From assembly GCA_963728195.1 (NCBI GenBank), contig CAVSIX010000009.1, forward strand, positions 1 to 64,000: a DNA stretch of 64,000 nucleotides. The letters are read 5' to 3'. Below the pieces are notes generated by a model, which was not told the DNA's origin, made no database searches, and worked only from the letters and a program-made list of their open reading frames with translations. The stretch is from Sva-07 sp963728195. Its GTDB lineage: Bacteria; Actinomycetota; Acidimicrobiia; Acidimicrobiales; Ilumatobacteraceae. Both the position numbers and the translations under genes were made by a program. Position 1 is the first letter of the stretch. Each line of letters starts with the position of its first letter. Below are positions 8,529 to 16,862 of the stretch, in pieces.

Positions 8529-9815
8529 TTACGGCGTCGGCGTGGGAGAGGGATCGTCGGTTTCGCCTGCGAGCGCAGTGGCCCGGTCGAGCACGATTCG
8601 CACGGGCACGCCGAGCGCCTGCGCTGCGGCGGCGGCATCGTCGAACTCGACTTTGACCCGGTGGTCGGCAAGCTTCACCCGGATGCGGTGACCGTCGATC
8701 TCGACGTGGGTCTCGGTGCGTCGCTGCGGCCAGCGGCGCAACGACGAGGACCGCACGCCGAGGGTGCCGGTCTCGTCGAGGAGCAGCCGGCGCATCGTCG
8801 AGGTGGTGGAGGGGTCACACAGCACACTGATCGTGTGGGCGGGTCGCCCCTTCTTCATGACGATCGGCGTGACCCACGCATCGTGGGCACCCGCGGTGAG
8901 CAGGAGCGACAACGTGTGGGCGAGCACCTCGCCGGTGACATCGTCGACGTTCGCCTCGAGCAGTGCGACCGGGGTGCCCTCGTCGTCGGCGCCGACGGTC
9001 AGCTGGCCGACGATCACCTGGACGACGTTGGCCCGCTCGGGTGTGTCGGCGGTCCCGGCCCCGTAGCCGACCGCCGTCGAGGTCATCGTCGGCATCGCAC
9101 CGAAGCCCGCCGCGAGCGTGGTCATCAGTGCAGCACCGGTGGGCGTCGACACCTCCAGCGTCGTCGCCACGCCGACGGTGGGGACGCCACGTTCCGCCAG
9201 GAGCGCCACGGTCGCCGGCGCCGGGTTGGGGACCACCCCGTGTGCGGTGCGGACCGAGCCGTGTCCGACGGCGATCGGGCTGCACCACACCTCGTCGATG
9301 CCGAGCGCCTCCAGCGCCGCGCACACGCCCACGACGTCGACGATCGAGTCGAGTGCGCCGACCTCGTGGAGTTCGACCTCGTCGAGGTCGACGCCGTGGA
9401 TCGCCGCTTCGACCTCGCCCAGCCGCGAGAAGACGGCCCGGGCGCGGTCGCGCACACGAGCGGGCAGGTCGGCCGCTTCGAGGAGTGCCATGACGTCGCG
9501 CAACGGGCGATGAGTGGCGTGACCGTCGTCCCGGTCATTGTCGTGCCCGTGACCGTCGTGCCCGTGACCGTCGTGATCGTCGACGACGACGTTGGCCCAC
9601 GTGGCTCGCACGCCGCATCGCTGTACCCGCTCGAACAGCAGGGCGTAGCCGTCGACGCCGAGGCCGCCGATCGTCGCTGCGACGACGTCGGGGTCGGCGC
9701 CGGCGTCGACCAGTGCGGCCATCGTCATGTCGCCCGCCACGCCGGCCTGACAATTGAACCAGACAATGCGCCGTTCGCCGGGCCCTGGGGTGGCGCTCGT
9801 CGTCGATCCGCTCAT
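8529..9815 (-). CDS. larC: LarC, nickel insertion into the pincer nucleotide cofactor
   Basis: 428 residues from the ATG at 9815, which overlaps the larB stop as ATGA. The family start is clear (IVWFNCQAGVAGDMTMAALVDAGAD), as are HGVDLDEVELHEVGALDSI and EANVDDVTGEVLAH. LarC inserts nickel into pyridinium bisthiocarboxylate mononucleotide. Residues 81-102 are a His/Asp/Gly-rich loop (HDGHGHDGHGHDND...), a likely nickel store of the kind seen in UreE and HypB. Some relatives need a ribosomal frameshift to make full-length LarC; here it is one uninterrupted frame. Length matches the family. Confidence 0.92.
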   Translation of the reverse strand: MSGSTTSATPGPGERRIVWFNCQAGVAGDMTMAALVDAGADPDVVAATIGGLGVDGYALLFERVQRCGVRATWANVVVDDHDGHGHDGHGHDNDRDDGHATHRPLRDVMALLEAADLPARVRDRARAVFSRLGEVEAAIHGVDLDEVELHEVGALDSIVDVVGVCAALEALGIDEVWCSPIAVGHGSVRTAHGVVPNPAPATVALLAERGVPTVGVATTLEVSTPTGAALMTTLAAGFGAMPTMTSTAVGYGAGTADTPERANVVQVIVGQLTVGADDEGTPVALLEANVDDVTGEVLAHTLSLLLTAGAHDAWVTPIVMKKGRPAHTISVLCDPSTTSTMRRLLLDETGTLGVRSSSLRRWPQRRTETHVEIDGHRIRVKLADHRVKVEFDDAAAAAQALGVPVRIVLDRATALAGETDDPSPTPTP

Positions 9816-10561
9816 CGGTCCGGCCAGCGGAAGATGCGAGCGACGGCGCACGCCGCTCCGAACCCGTTGTCGATACCGACCACGGTGACGCCGCTGGCGC
9901 ACGAGGCGTGCATCGCGAGCAGTGCGGTCACCCCGTCGAGACCGGCGCCGTAGCCGACGCTGGTCGGCACGGCCACCACCGGTGCGCCGGTCAGTCCGCC
10001 CAGCACGCTCGCCAGCGCCCCCTCCATGCCGGCGACGACGATCAAGGCATCGGCGCCGGTCAGGTCGTCGAGGCGCGCCAGCAGACGGTGCAGGCCGGCG
10101 ACGCCGACGTCGGTCACCACGGTGGGGTCGAACCCGTAGGCCCGCAATGCGAGGGCGGCCTCGTCGGCGACGGGGATGTCGCTCGTGCCGGCGGTGACCA
10201 CGGCGATCTTCGCCGGCGAGGTGACGTCGGCAAGGCGCCACACGAGGCTGCCGCTCGCCTCGACGGCCGGGCCGTGGGCCTCGATGCACGCGGAGCGCTG
10301 GGCGGCGTCGGTGCGGGTCAGCAACACCGGGCCGGTGCCGTGCGACAGCAGCTCACCGACGATGGCGACACAGTGTTCCGGGCTCTTGCCGGGTCCGTAG
10401 ATCGCCTCGGGCATGCCAGAGCGGAGGTGGCGGTGATGGTCGACCGTGGCGCCCTCGACGTCGGCGAAGGGCAGGCGGCGCAGCCGGACGACGGCCTCGT
10501 CGGGTGATACCGCACCGGACTGCACGTCGTCGAGGAGCGCCCGCAGGCCCAGTTCGTCCAC
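9812..10561 (-). CDS. larB: LarB, pyridinium dicarboxylate synthase for the nickel pincer cofactor
   Basis: 249 residues from a GTG at 10561. That length matches LarB (about 246), while the in-frame ATG at 10708 would run into the pheA start region on the other strand. The C-terminal half is an AIR-carboxylase-like fold (KIAVVTAGTSDIPVADEA, DVGVAGLHRL, VVAGMEGALASVLGGL, PVVAVPTSVGYG). LarB carboxylates and hydrolyses nicotinic acid adenine dinucleotide, the first step of the pathway. LarE, which adds sulfur, and the lactate racemase LarA are not in the window and must lie elsewhere if the pathway is complete. Confidence 0.9.
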   Translation of the reverse strand: MDELGLRALLDDVQSGAVSPDEAVVRLRRLPFADVEGATVDHHRHLRSGMPEAIYGPGKSPEHCVAIVGELLSHGTGPVLLTRTDAAQRSACIEAHGPAVEASGSLVWRLADVTSPAKIAVVTAGTSDIPVADEAALALRAYGFDPTVVTDVGVAGLHRLLARLDDLTGADALIVVAGMEGALASVLGGLTGAPVVAVPTSVGYGAGLDGVTALLAMHASCASGVTVVGIDNGFGAACAVARIFRWPDR

Positions 10562-10638
10562 CGGCCCATCGTGCCACGCCGATGCGAAGAACGGCCCGCC
10601 CCACCCGAAACGTTGCGGGTGCCCTGCGACTGCGCCCG

Positions 10639-10644
10639 TAGTGT
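10639..10644 (+). promoter_or_regulatory. -10 box, pheA
   Basis: TAGTGT, 8 nt before the pheA ATG; leaderless type, and located 78 bp upstream of the divergent larB start. Confidence 0.45.
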
Positions 10645-10652
10645 TGGCGTCG

Positions 10653-11594
10653 ATGGCACCGAGCGCAGCGAAACGGGTGGGGTTCTTCGGGCCCTTCGGC
10701 ACCTTCACCCAGCAGGCGCTGCTGTCGCAACCCGACCTCGCCGACGCCGAGCACGTCGCCTACCGCACGGTGCCCGACGTGCTCGACGCCGTCGAGCAGG
10801 GTGAGGTCGACTGCGGGGTCGTGCCGATCGAGAACTCGATCGAGGGGATGGTCAACTTCACCCAGGACGCATTGGCGTTCGACCACGAACTGTTGATCCA
10901 GCGCGAGATCGTGATCGACATCGAGCACTGCCTGCTCGCGAAGCCGGGGGTGGCGCTCGCAGACGTCACGGCGGTGTACTCGATCCCGGTCGCGACGGCC
11001 CAGTGCCATCGCTACCTGCGTGAGCAGTTGCCCGACGTCGAAATCCGCGCTGCCTACAGCACGGCGGACGCCGCCCACCTGGTCAGCGAGAGCGACGAGG
11101 CCGACGTCGCCGCGCTCGGCCCTCGTGTCGCCGCCGCCGTGTACGGCCTGGAGGTGGTCGCCGCCGACATCGCCGATCACGACGGCAACCAGACGCGGTT
11201 CGTGGTGGTCGCGCGTGAGGGCGTCCCGGCGCCGACGGGCAACGACAAGACGGCGCTCGTCATCTACCAGCGCGCCGACGAACCCGGCAGCCTCGTGTCG
11301 ATCCTGCAGGAGTTCACCGCTCGGCGCATCAACCTGTCGAACCTCACGAGCCGACCGACCAAGGCCGGCGGCCTCGGCGACTACTGCTTCATCGTGTACG
11401 CCGAATCGCACGTGGCCGACGAACTCCTCGCCGACACGATGCGCGCGCTGCACTCGAAGCAGGGCGCCGTGAAGTTCCTCGGTTCCTATCCGGCCGCCGA
11501 CGACCACGCCGAGTCGACCCGTGAACACGCCGACGCCAGATGGCGTGAGGCCGACGACTGGGTGCGCGCCATCCAGACGTCGATCAGGAGATGA
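10653..11594 (+). CDS. pheA: Prephenate dehydratase
   Basis: 313 residues; converts prephenate to phenylpyruvate in phenylalanine synthesis. The catalytic domain spans about residues 8-190 (GFFGPFGTFTQQAL; GVVPIENSIEG), with the active-site motif T181-R182-F183 in NQTRFVVV. The C-terminal ACT domain (about 199-285) is the phenylalanine feedback site; the usual ESRP is here LTSRPTK. Another usual motif, SHPQALAQC, reads SIPVATAQC. There is no chorismate mutase domain, as is normal in actinobacteria. The ATG at 10653 is set by TAGTGT 8 nt upstream. Confidence 0.94.
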   Translation: MAPSAAKRVGFFGPFGTFTQQALLSQPDLADAEHVAYRTVPDVLDAVEQGEVDCGVVPIENSIEGMVNFTQDALAFDHELLIQREIVIDIEHCLLAKPGVALADVTAVYSIPVATAQCHRYLREQLPDVEIRAAYSTADAAHLVSESDEADVAALGPRVAAAVYGLEVVAADIADHDGNQTRFVVVAREGVPAPTGNDKTALVIYQRADEPGSLVSILQEFTARRINLSNLTSRPTKAGGLGDYCFIVYAESHVADELLADTMRALHSKQGAVKFLGSYPAADDHAESTREHADARWREADDWVRAIQTSIRR

Positions 11595-11645
11595 CGGCAC
11601 GCCGCATCGATTGATGCGGACATCTCGCCAACCGGCCGTGCCGCC

Positions 11646-11651
11646 TACCCT
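11646..11651 (+). promoter_or_regulatory. -10 box, SDR gene
   Basis: TACCCT, 6 nt before the ATG at 11658. It argues against the in-frame TTG at 11652, which would lie at the transcription start. Confidence 0.45.
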
Positions 11652-11657
11652 TTGGCG

Positions 11658-12554
11658 ATGTCGAACGATCAGCACACCGCCGCCGACCGACCCGTGAGCG
11701 TCGTCACCGGGGCGAACTCCGGGATCGGACGTGCCACGGCGATCCATCTCGCTGCGAAGGGCCACCGTGTGATCGGTACCGTGCGGTCGATCGATCGCGC
11801 CGACAAGTTGCGCACGATGGCAGCCGACGCAGACGTCTCGGTCGAGCTGTACGAGGTCGACGTCGCCGACGACGAGTCGGTGCGCACCGGGTTCGAGCGG
11901 ATCCTCGACGCCACCGGCCGGATCGACCATCTCGTCAACAACGCCGGAGTGGGCGGCAACGCGGTCGCCGAGGAGTGTCCGACCGAGCTGTATCTCTCGG
12001 TGATGAACGTCAATCTCTGTGGCGCCGTCCGCTGTCTCCAAGCCGTGCTGCCCCAGATGCGAGAACGCGGCAGCGGCACGATCGTCAACATCAGCTCGGT
12101 CGCCGGCCGGATCGCCGCACTCGCACAGTCGCCGTACGTCGCATCGAAGTGGGCGCTCGAGGGGCTCAGCGAGGGCCTGGCACAGGAGCTGGCGCCGTTC
12201 GGCATCCGTGTGGTGATCATCGAGCCGGGGGTCACCAAGTCGGCGATCTTCGCGAAGAACGTCGATGCCCCGAACTCGACCGGCGCCTATGACCCGCACT
12301 ATCGACGGATGTTCCAGTTCTATGCGACCGGCATGGCCAATGCGACCGACCCGTTCGAGGTCGCCGAGGTGATCCACGAGGCGATCACCACCGAAGCACA
12401 CCGGCTGCGGTACCCGGTCAGCTGGGGCGGCGCCGAACTCGCCGAGCTGCACGACCGGATCGACCACAGCGACTGGATCGCGATGGGGGCGATCGAGGAG
12501 GACGACGAGTACTACCGGGCGTTCCACGGCGTGTTCGGGCTGGACCTGCGGTGA
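11658..12554 (+). CDS. Short-chain dehydrogenase/reductase
   Basis: 298 residues, classical SDR. The nucleotide-binding motif is TGANSGIG, NNAG follows, and the catalytic YxxxK is YVASK after a conserved serine (NISSVAG). Cofactor preference and substrate cannot be read from the sequence; the arginine in the loop after the second strand (VRSIDRADK) leans toward NADP(H). The downstream phosphatase gene overlaps by GTGA, so they are co-translated, though no joint pathway is obvious. Confidence 0.88.
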   Translation: MSNDQHTAADRPVSVVTGANSGIGRATAIHLAAKGHRVIGTVRSIDRADKLRTMAADADVSVELYEVDVADDESVRTGFERILDATGRIDHLVNNAGVGGNAVAEECPTELYLSVMNVNLCGAVRCLQAVLPQMRERGSGTIVNISSVAGRIAALAQSPYVASKWALEGLSEGLAQELAPFGIRVVIIEPGVTKSAIFAKNVDAPNSTGAYDPHYRRMFQFYATGMANATDPFEVAEVIHEAITTEAHRLRYPVSWGGAELAELHDRIDHSDWIAMGAIEEDDEYYRAFHGVFGLDLR

Positions 12555-13141
12555 CCACACCGGCGGATCGGCCGTTGCGCATCCTCACGGTCTGCAGTCA
12601 CAACCGGACCCGGTCGGTGATGATGGCGGCGCTGCTGACCACCCTGCTCGACGATCGGCTCGGCGAGGGAGCGGTCGCGGTCCGCTCGTCGGGATTCGGA
12701 CCGGTCGACCTGCCGGCGATCGACGACGCCGTCGACGCGATGAAGCGGCGGGGCCTCGACGTGTCGACACACCGCAGCTCGTCGACGACCAGGTCACTCG
12801 TCGAGGATGCCGATCTCATCCTGACCGCTGAACGGGACCACGTCGTCAGGATCGCCGCCCTGTCGCCCGATGCGTTCCGGCGGTCGTTGACCCTGCCGGA
12901 GTTCCTCGCCGCTGCCGCAGCCGACACCGAATCGGATACTGCCGGTGACCTGCGGTCGTGGGTGCGATCGCTGACCGAGCAACGCACGGCCAGCGCATAT
13001 CTCCGGACCGCCGTGCCGGAGGTAGCGGACCCGACGGGATCGCTGCACCGGGCGTTCGAGGCGGCGGTGGTCGCACTCGAACAGCAGTGCCGAGAGGTCA
13101 CCGCCCAGCTCGCGATGCGCTTTGCGACGCCGGTGAACTGA
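12551..13141 (+). CDS. Low-molecular-weight protein tyrosine phosphatase-like protein
   Basis: 196 residues, GTG start overlapping the SDR stop. The N-terminus carries the phosphatase loop C15-S-H-N-R-T-R21-S22 (CX5R), and a later ADPTG could supply the general acid. FGPVDLPAIDDAVDAMKRRGLDVSTHRS is the expected middle segment, here quoted only to mark its position at about residues 49-76. The P-loop CSHNRTRS departs from the canonical CxGNxCRS by lacking the second cysteine. It could dephosphorylate proteins or act as an arsenate reductase-like enzyme; phosphatase is preferred because no other ars gene is nearby. Confidence 0.75.
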   Translation: MTTPADRPLRILTVCSHNRTRSVMMAALLTTLLDDRLGEGAVAVRSSGFGPVDLPAIDDAVDAMKRRGLDVSTHRSSSTTRSLVEDADLILTAERDHVVRIAALSPDAFRRSLTLPEFLAAAAADTESDTAGDLRSWVRSLTEQRTASAYLRTAVPEVADPTGSLHRAFEAAVVALEQQCREVTAQLAMRFATPVN

Positions 13142-13211
13142 CGTCGGCTGCCACGTCTGGTCGACCGCGTCGCAGCGGTGTAAGCGCCGTCGCCACCGGG
13201 AACGGTGCCGC

Positions 13212-13409
13212 ATGGCATCGAACCCACACCGGCGTCGCCGAGCCGCACTCGTGTCCGTCTTCACCGTCGTGGCGCTCGTCGGCTGCGACAGCGACACGCT
13301 CGTCCCCGAGGGCACCGTTGTCGACAACACCGACGACCAACCTCCCGCCACCGACACGCGGACGACCGACCCGCCGACGGTGTCGAATCTTCCGATCACC
13401 CGGCCGTGA
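13212..13409 (+). CDS. Small predicted lipoprotein
   Basis: 65 residues. A basic N-terminus (MASNPHRRRR), a hydrophobic stretch (AALVSVFTVVALVGC) and a lipobox cysteine at about residue 25 are followed by a Thr/Asp/Pro-rich, presumably disordered tail. No known domain. The stop overlaps the GTG of the PAP2 gene (GTGA), so it is probably the leading cistron of that pair. Confidence 0.6.
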   Translation: MASNPHRRRRAALVSVFTVVALVGCDSDTLVPEGTVVDNTDDQPPATDTRTTDPPTVSNLPITRP

Positions 13410-14167
13410 CGGCGACGGCCCTGCGGGCGGGCACCGACCCGGGGCCGGACATCCGCCGCGAGCTGGTGATCTTCGCGCTGGTCGCCGTCAGCTTCCCGAT
13501 GGTGGCAGCGATGGAGCCGGGTTCGCCGGCGGCTGCGGTGGAACGGGCAGAAGCAATCGCCCGGTTCCAGGCGCAGATCGGTCTCGATCCGGCACCTGTC
13601 GTCGACCGGGTGATCGGATCCGGTCTCGGACGCCTCGTCGCCGACACCGTGTACTACACCGCCCACGTGCCGGCGATCGTGGCGGTGTTCGCCTGGCTCG
13701 GCGCCCGACACCCGGGCGGGTACGTGCGGATCCGCCGGATCTTCGTGCTGGCGCACCTGCTCACGATTGCTTCATACCTGGCCCTGCCCACGGCCCCGCC
13801 GCGCCTCGTCCCGTCGCTCGGCGGCATCGATCCCGACGCAGCGGGCTCCACGTGGCACACGCTCCAATACGAGTTCGCCGCGTTCCCCAGCGGGCACGTC
13901 GTCTTCGCGACGATCGTCGGTGTCGCACTGTTCCGACACGGCGGTGCGGTCCTGAGTGCCATCGGCGTGGGATATCCGGTGGCGGTGATCGCCGTGACCC
14001 TCGCCACCGACAATCACTTCGTCGCCGACGCCATCGGTGGTCTGCTCGTCGTGGGCGTTGCGGTCGAGGCGACACGGGTGTGGGCACACCTCGAATCCGC
14101 TCGCCTGCGGCACGCACCGTCGAGGCGAACGGTGCGCCGATGGTGGCTGATCAGCAACGATTCGTGA
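13406..14167 (+). CDS. PAP2-superfamily membrane phosphatase / phosphotransferase
   Basis: 253 residues from a GTG overlapping the lipoprotein stop. It has about six membrane segments. The phosphatase motifs match the inositol phosphorylceramide synthase/Ipt1-like branch: PTAPPRLVPS before motif 2, FPSGHVVFA (motif 2, catalytic His) and DNHFVADAIGG (motif 3, His and Asp). It probably acts on a lipid phosphate at the outer membrane face. The exact substrate is unknown. Confidence 0.8.
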   Translation: MTATALRAGTDPGPDIRRELVIFALVAVSFPMVAAMEPGSPAAAVERAEAIARFQAQIGLDPAPVVDRVIGSGLGRLVADTVYYTAHVPAIVAVFAWLGARHPGGYVRIRRIFVLAHLLTIASYLALPTAPPRLVPSLGGIDPDAAGSTWHTLQYEFAAFPSGHVVFATIVGVALFRHGGAVLSAIGVGYPVAVIAVTLATDNHFVADAIGGLLVVGVAVEATRVWAHLESARLRHAPSRRTVRRWWLISNDS

Positions 14168-14193
14168 AACGGGCGACCGGGTAAGGAGTCGCC

Positions 14194-14742
14194 ATGACCC
14201 GCGTGATGATCGCTGTCGACGGATCCGAACTCGATGGGCCGCTGGCACGCACGGCGCACCGCTTGTTCGGAGAAGGTGCCGACTACTGGGCCGTCAACGT
14301 GCAAGGTGACGCAGCGAACGGTGCCGTGCCACCGACCTTTCCGGCGATGTACGGCGGCTCGCTCGTCGGATTCGGATCGGCCTATCCGTTCCTCGCCCCC
14401 GATCCGTATCAGGTCGGCGGTACCCGCACAGCGGACGGCAGTGACATCGGCGACGCCGCGCAGGAACGAGCTGACGCCACCGCCGAGGCGGCCGTCGACG
14501 AGGCAGGGATCTCCGATGCCGGCCACGTCGCCGAGCTCGGCGACCCGCCCGAGGCGATCATCCGGGCCGCTCAGCGACATTCGATCGACGTCATCGTGGT
14601 CGGCGACCACGATCGGGGCTGGTGGTCCCGGCTGTTCGCCCCGGCGGTCGGCAAGGAACTCATCGACCGTGCCGACGTGCCCGTGGTCGTCGTCAGCCGG
14701 GCCGCCGCCGACCGGGCATCGAACGGCTCGGGTGCGACGTGA
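14194..14742 (+). CDS. Universal stress protein family
   Basis: 182 residues, single Usp domain. The N-terminus is MTRVMIAVDGSE, and the C-terminal ATP-loop region is VVGDHDRGWWSRLFAPAVGKELI followed by the terminal strand VPVVVV, with the glycine spacing of ATP-binding USPs. A 60-residue insertion (Gly/Pro/Tyr-rich, residues ~40-80) lengthens the protein beyond the usual ~145. A clear ribosome site (AAGGAG) precedes the ATG by 7 nt, in contrast to the leaderless neighbours. The stop overlaps the next gene as GTGA. Confidence 0.85.
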   Translation: MTRVMIAVDGSELDGPLARTAHRLFGEGADYWAVNVQGDAANGAVPPTFPAMYGGSLVGFGSAYPFLAPDPYQVGGTRTADGSDIGDAAQERADATAEAAVDEAGISDAGHVAELGDPPEAIIRAAQRHSIDVIVVGDHDRGWWSRLFAPAVGKELIDRADVPVVVVSRAAADRASNGSGAT

Positions 14743-15359
14743 GACCGCTCAAGGTCGTCATCGTCAACGACTTCGAGCTGGTCGTGCGCGGGCTCGCTGC
14801 CCTGCTCGCCCCCTTCCCGGAGCGTGTCGAGGTCGTGCAGATGGTCGCCGGCGGAGAACCGCACGGACCGGCCGACATCGCCCTGTTCGACACGTTCGGA
14901 GGCCGGCGGTCGGCGTTGTCGAGAGTCGATGCGATGGCCGACGACCCCTCACTCGGCAAGGTCGTGCTCTACACCTGGGATCTGCCCGAAGGGTTCGCCA
15001 CCGACATCGGCAAGCGAGCGATCGATGCAGTCATCTTGAAGAGCACCACAGGAGAACAGTTGGTCGACGCACTGGAACGGATCCATCGAGGCGAGCCGGT
15101 TGCGCCGGCCGAGAACGACCGATTCCCGGGAGTGCCGACGCTGAGCGAGCGCGAGCGAGAGGTGCTCGCCCTGCTCGGCGAGGGACTCTCCAATCGGGCG
15201 ATCGCCGACGAGCTCTATCTCTCCGTCGACACCGTGAAGACCCACGTGCGCAAGGTGTTCAAGAAGCTCGGCGTGGGCAATCGGACGCAGGCCGCTCTGA
15301 TGGCCAACGAGCACGGTCTCGCGCCGCGGGGTCAGCGGTCGGCGCCGGCGGCCAGCTGA
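14739..15359 (+). CDS. Response regulator with LuxR-type DNA-binding domain
   Basis: 206 residues, GTG start overlapping the USP stop. The receiver half has a reduced acidic pocket (VNDFE at residues 9-13 instead of a DD pair), a plausible phosphoacceptor D51 in ALFDTFGG and the conserved Lys in VILKST. The C-terminal helix-turn-helix is canonical (LSEREREVLALLGEGLSNRAIADELYLSVDTVKTHVRK, residues ~148-185, cited for location). No kinase gene is nearby. The 3' end overlaps the convergent STAS gene by 28 bp. Confidence 0.85.
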   Translation: MRPLKVVIVNDFELVVRGLAALLAPFPERVEVVQMVAGGEPHGPADIALFDTFGGRRSALSRVDAMADDPSLGKVVLYTWDLPEGFATDIGKRAIDAVILKSTTGEQLVDALERIHRGEPVAPAENDRFPGVPTLSEREREVLALLGEGLSNRAIADELYLSVDTVKTHVRKVFKKLGVGNRTQAALMANEHGLAPRGQRSAPAAS

Positions 15360-15688
15360 GTCGGTCCCGTCGAGTCGAGCGGCGGCTCGATGTGGAGATG
15401 GTTGACCAGGCCGGCCAGTTCGATGAGGCGGATCACCGGCCGTGAGGGATTGACGAGGACGAGACGACGGCCGTCGCCGTCCAACGTCTGGTGTGCCTTC
15501 AACACGATGCGCAGCCCGCTCGAGTCGACGAACGTCACGCCGGAGAGATCGACTCGGAGGTCGGCGCCGTCAGCGATCGGGACCAGGGCGTCGCCGACGA
15601 GACCGGCGGAATGGGCATCGATCTCGCCGATCAGAACGACGCCTTCCGGGCGGTGCTCCACCCGGAGTGGTGCATCTTCCATTGTCAT
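15332..15688 (-). CDS. STAS-domain anti-sigma factor antagonist
   Basis: 118 residues, one STAS domain. The phosphorylatable serine region is FVDSSGLRIVL, as in SpoIIAA/RsbV proteins. Such proteins bind an anti-sigma kinase and free a sigma factor; no partner kinase is in the window. The start is the ATG at 15688 because TAACGT (15696-15701) ends 7 nt upstream; the in-frame start at 15718 would precede it. It is convergent with, and overlaps, the response regulator gene. Confidence 0.85.
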   Translation of the reverse strand: MTMEDAPLRVEHRPEGVVLIGEIDAHSAGLVGDALVPIADGADLRVDLSGVTFVDSSGLRIVLKAHQTLDGDGRRLVLVNPSRPVIRLIELAGLVNHLHIEPPLDSTGPTQLAAGADR

Positions 15689-15695
15689 CGGCGCG

Positions 15696-15701
15696 ACGTT
15701 A
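15696..15701 (-). promoter_or_regulatory. -10 box, STAS gene
   Basis: TAACGT on the minus strand, 7 nt before the ATG at 15688. Confidence 0.45.
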
Positions 15702-15772
15702 GCGACGCGGCCGACCACGAGAACACGGAGAGCGTCACGTTCACCCGAAGGAGTGATCGAGGGAGGATCGGG

Positions 15773-16618
15773 TCAGTAGCGTGGCTGCTCGGTGGAACCG
15801 ATCACGCGTGCGTCGAGGGGTGGCTCGCAGTCGTCGTGCAGGGACCTCGCGACGACGAGCGATTCGATGGTGAAGACCGCGAAACCCACCGCCAGCACGA
15901 GCTCGGCCCCCTCGCCCAACTTTCGAAGGTGGTCGTCCATGGCGACGTCGACGCCGACGGCGCGGGCGATCGGCTCGACGACGGAGTACCAGGCGTACAC
16001 CACTGCGTGCACGCCGAACCACGGGGCTGCGACCGACCGCCACGACGGCGCCAGGAGACCGGCGAAGCGGCCGATGCGCGCCAGCCGGCGCAGGACGGCG
16101 TAGGCCACACCGGCACCGAGCACCCCCACCACGGTGTAGGTGGCGCTCAGCGCCCATGGTGCCAGCAGATTGTGGACGTTGGCCTCGTTCTGTTGGTTCA
16201 GTGCGGTCAGTGTGTCGGGACCGGCGAAGCCGACTTGCCGCTGTCCCCAGCTCACTTCCTCGCCGGCCAGGACGAACATGCCCACGGCGCCCAGACCCCA
16301 GCAGGCCACCAGCCAGGTCGGGGCCCGATGCCTGCGGAGTTGGTAGCAGACCACCGCTGCGACCACCGACGCCACGAGGGCCAGCAACATCTGGGCCCAC
16401 TCGATGGGACCGTCCTCGTGGATGAGTCGTTCGTACAGCGGCCGATCGAGCACGCCGATGAACAGGACGGTCAGGAAGATTCCCGCCGGCAGCAGCCAGG
16501 CGGCCACGGTGTTCGAGCGCAGTGCGGTGAATCGGTCGCCCACCCACATCAGCGTGCGGTCGATGACCCCGTTCGGTCGAGCGGTGAAGTCGGCGACCGC
16601 CATGTCGTTGCTGTCCAT
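15773..16618 (-). CDS. Multi-pass membrane protein of unknown function
   Basis: 281 residues with about six or seven hydrophobic segments (AWLLPAGIFLTVLFIGV, MLLALVASVVAAVVCY, LVACWGLGAVGMFVLAG, YTVVGVLGAGVAYAVL, LVLAVGFAVFTIESLVV). A conserved-looking polar motif, AGEEVSWGQRQ, lies just after the third segment. I recognise that motif from uncharacterised bacterial membrane proteins but cannot assign a function. The ATG at 16618 is preferred to a TTG six codons upstream. Confidence 0.68.
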   Translation of the reverse strand: MDSNDMAVADFTARPNGVIDRTLMWVGDRFTALRSNTVAAWLLPAGIFLTVLFIGVLDRPLYERLIHEDGPIEWAQMLLALVASVVAAVVCYQLRRHRAPTWLVACWGLGAVGMFVLAGEEVSWGQRQVGFAGPDTLTALNQQNEANVHNLLAPWALSATYTVVGVLGAGVAYAVLRRLARIGRFAGLLAPSWRSVAAPWFGVHAVVYAWYSVVEPIARAVGVDVAMDDHLRKLGEGAELVLAVGFAVFTIESLVVARSLHDDCEPPLDARVIGSTEQPRY

Positions 16619-16636
16619 GGCGATGCTGCTACCCAA

Positions 16637-16862
16637 AGGTGTTCAGTGTGAATCCGGCCACCCGGCGAGCGGCCTCGCCGTGTTGGCCGGGGCGCGGCAC
16701 CGGCTCGGCGATCATCAGCTCGCGGCCACCATCGCCGACACCGCGATCGACGTCGACCCCCTTCGCGAGGTCGGCTACCGCATCTCGTCGAAGCCGAGAT
16801 CGCCCGCGGCGGCCGCGGTGCTGCCCTGCGGGCGTTTCGCCGCGGGCGGCTATCGCGATCGA
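16637..16862 (+). pseudogene. Remnant of a BTAD-type transcriptional regulator
   Basis: No intact gene. One frame reads LAGARHRLGDHQLAATIADT then AIDVDPLREVGYR. A different frame resumes at once with HLVEAEIARGGRGAALRAF, RRGR. Together they match the C-terminal helices of a bacterial transcriptional activator domain (BTAD: DPLRE..., then alternating helices ending in RAYRR). A single frameshift separates the halves at about 16780, and the DNA-binding domain is missing. Interpreted as a truncated, decayed regulator. Confidence 0.55.

Noticed and set aside
10353..12560. 735-codon open frame on the minus strand
   Set aside because: It is antisense to pheA and the SDR gene, has the Arg/Val/Asp-rich composition of a shadow frame in GC-rich DNA, and no motif.
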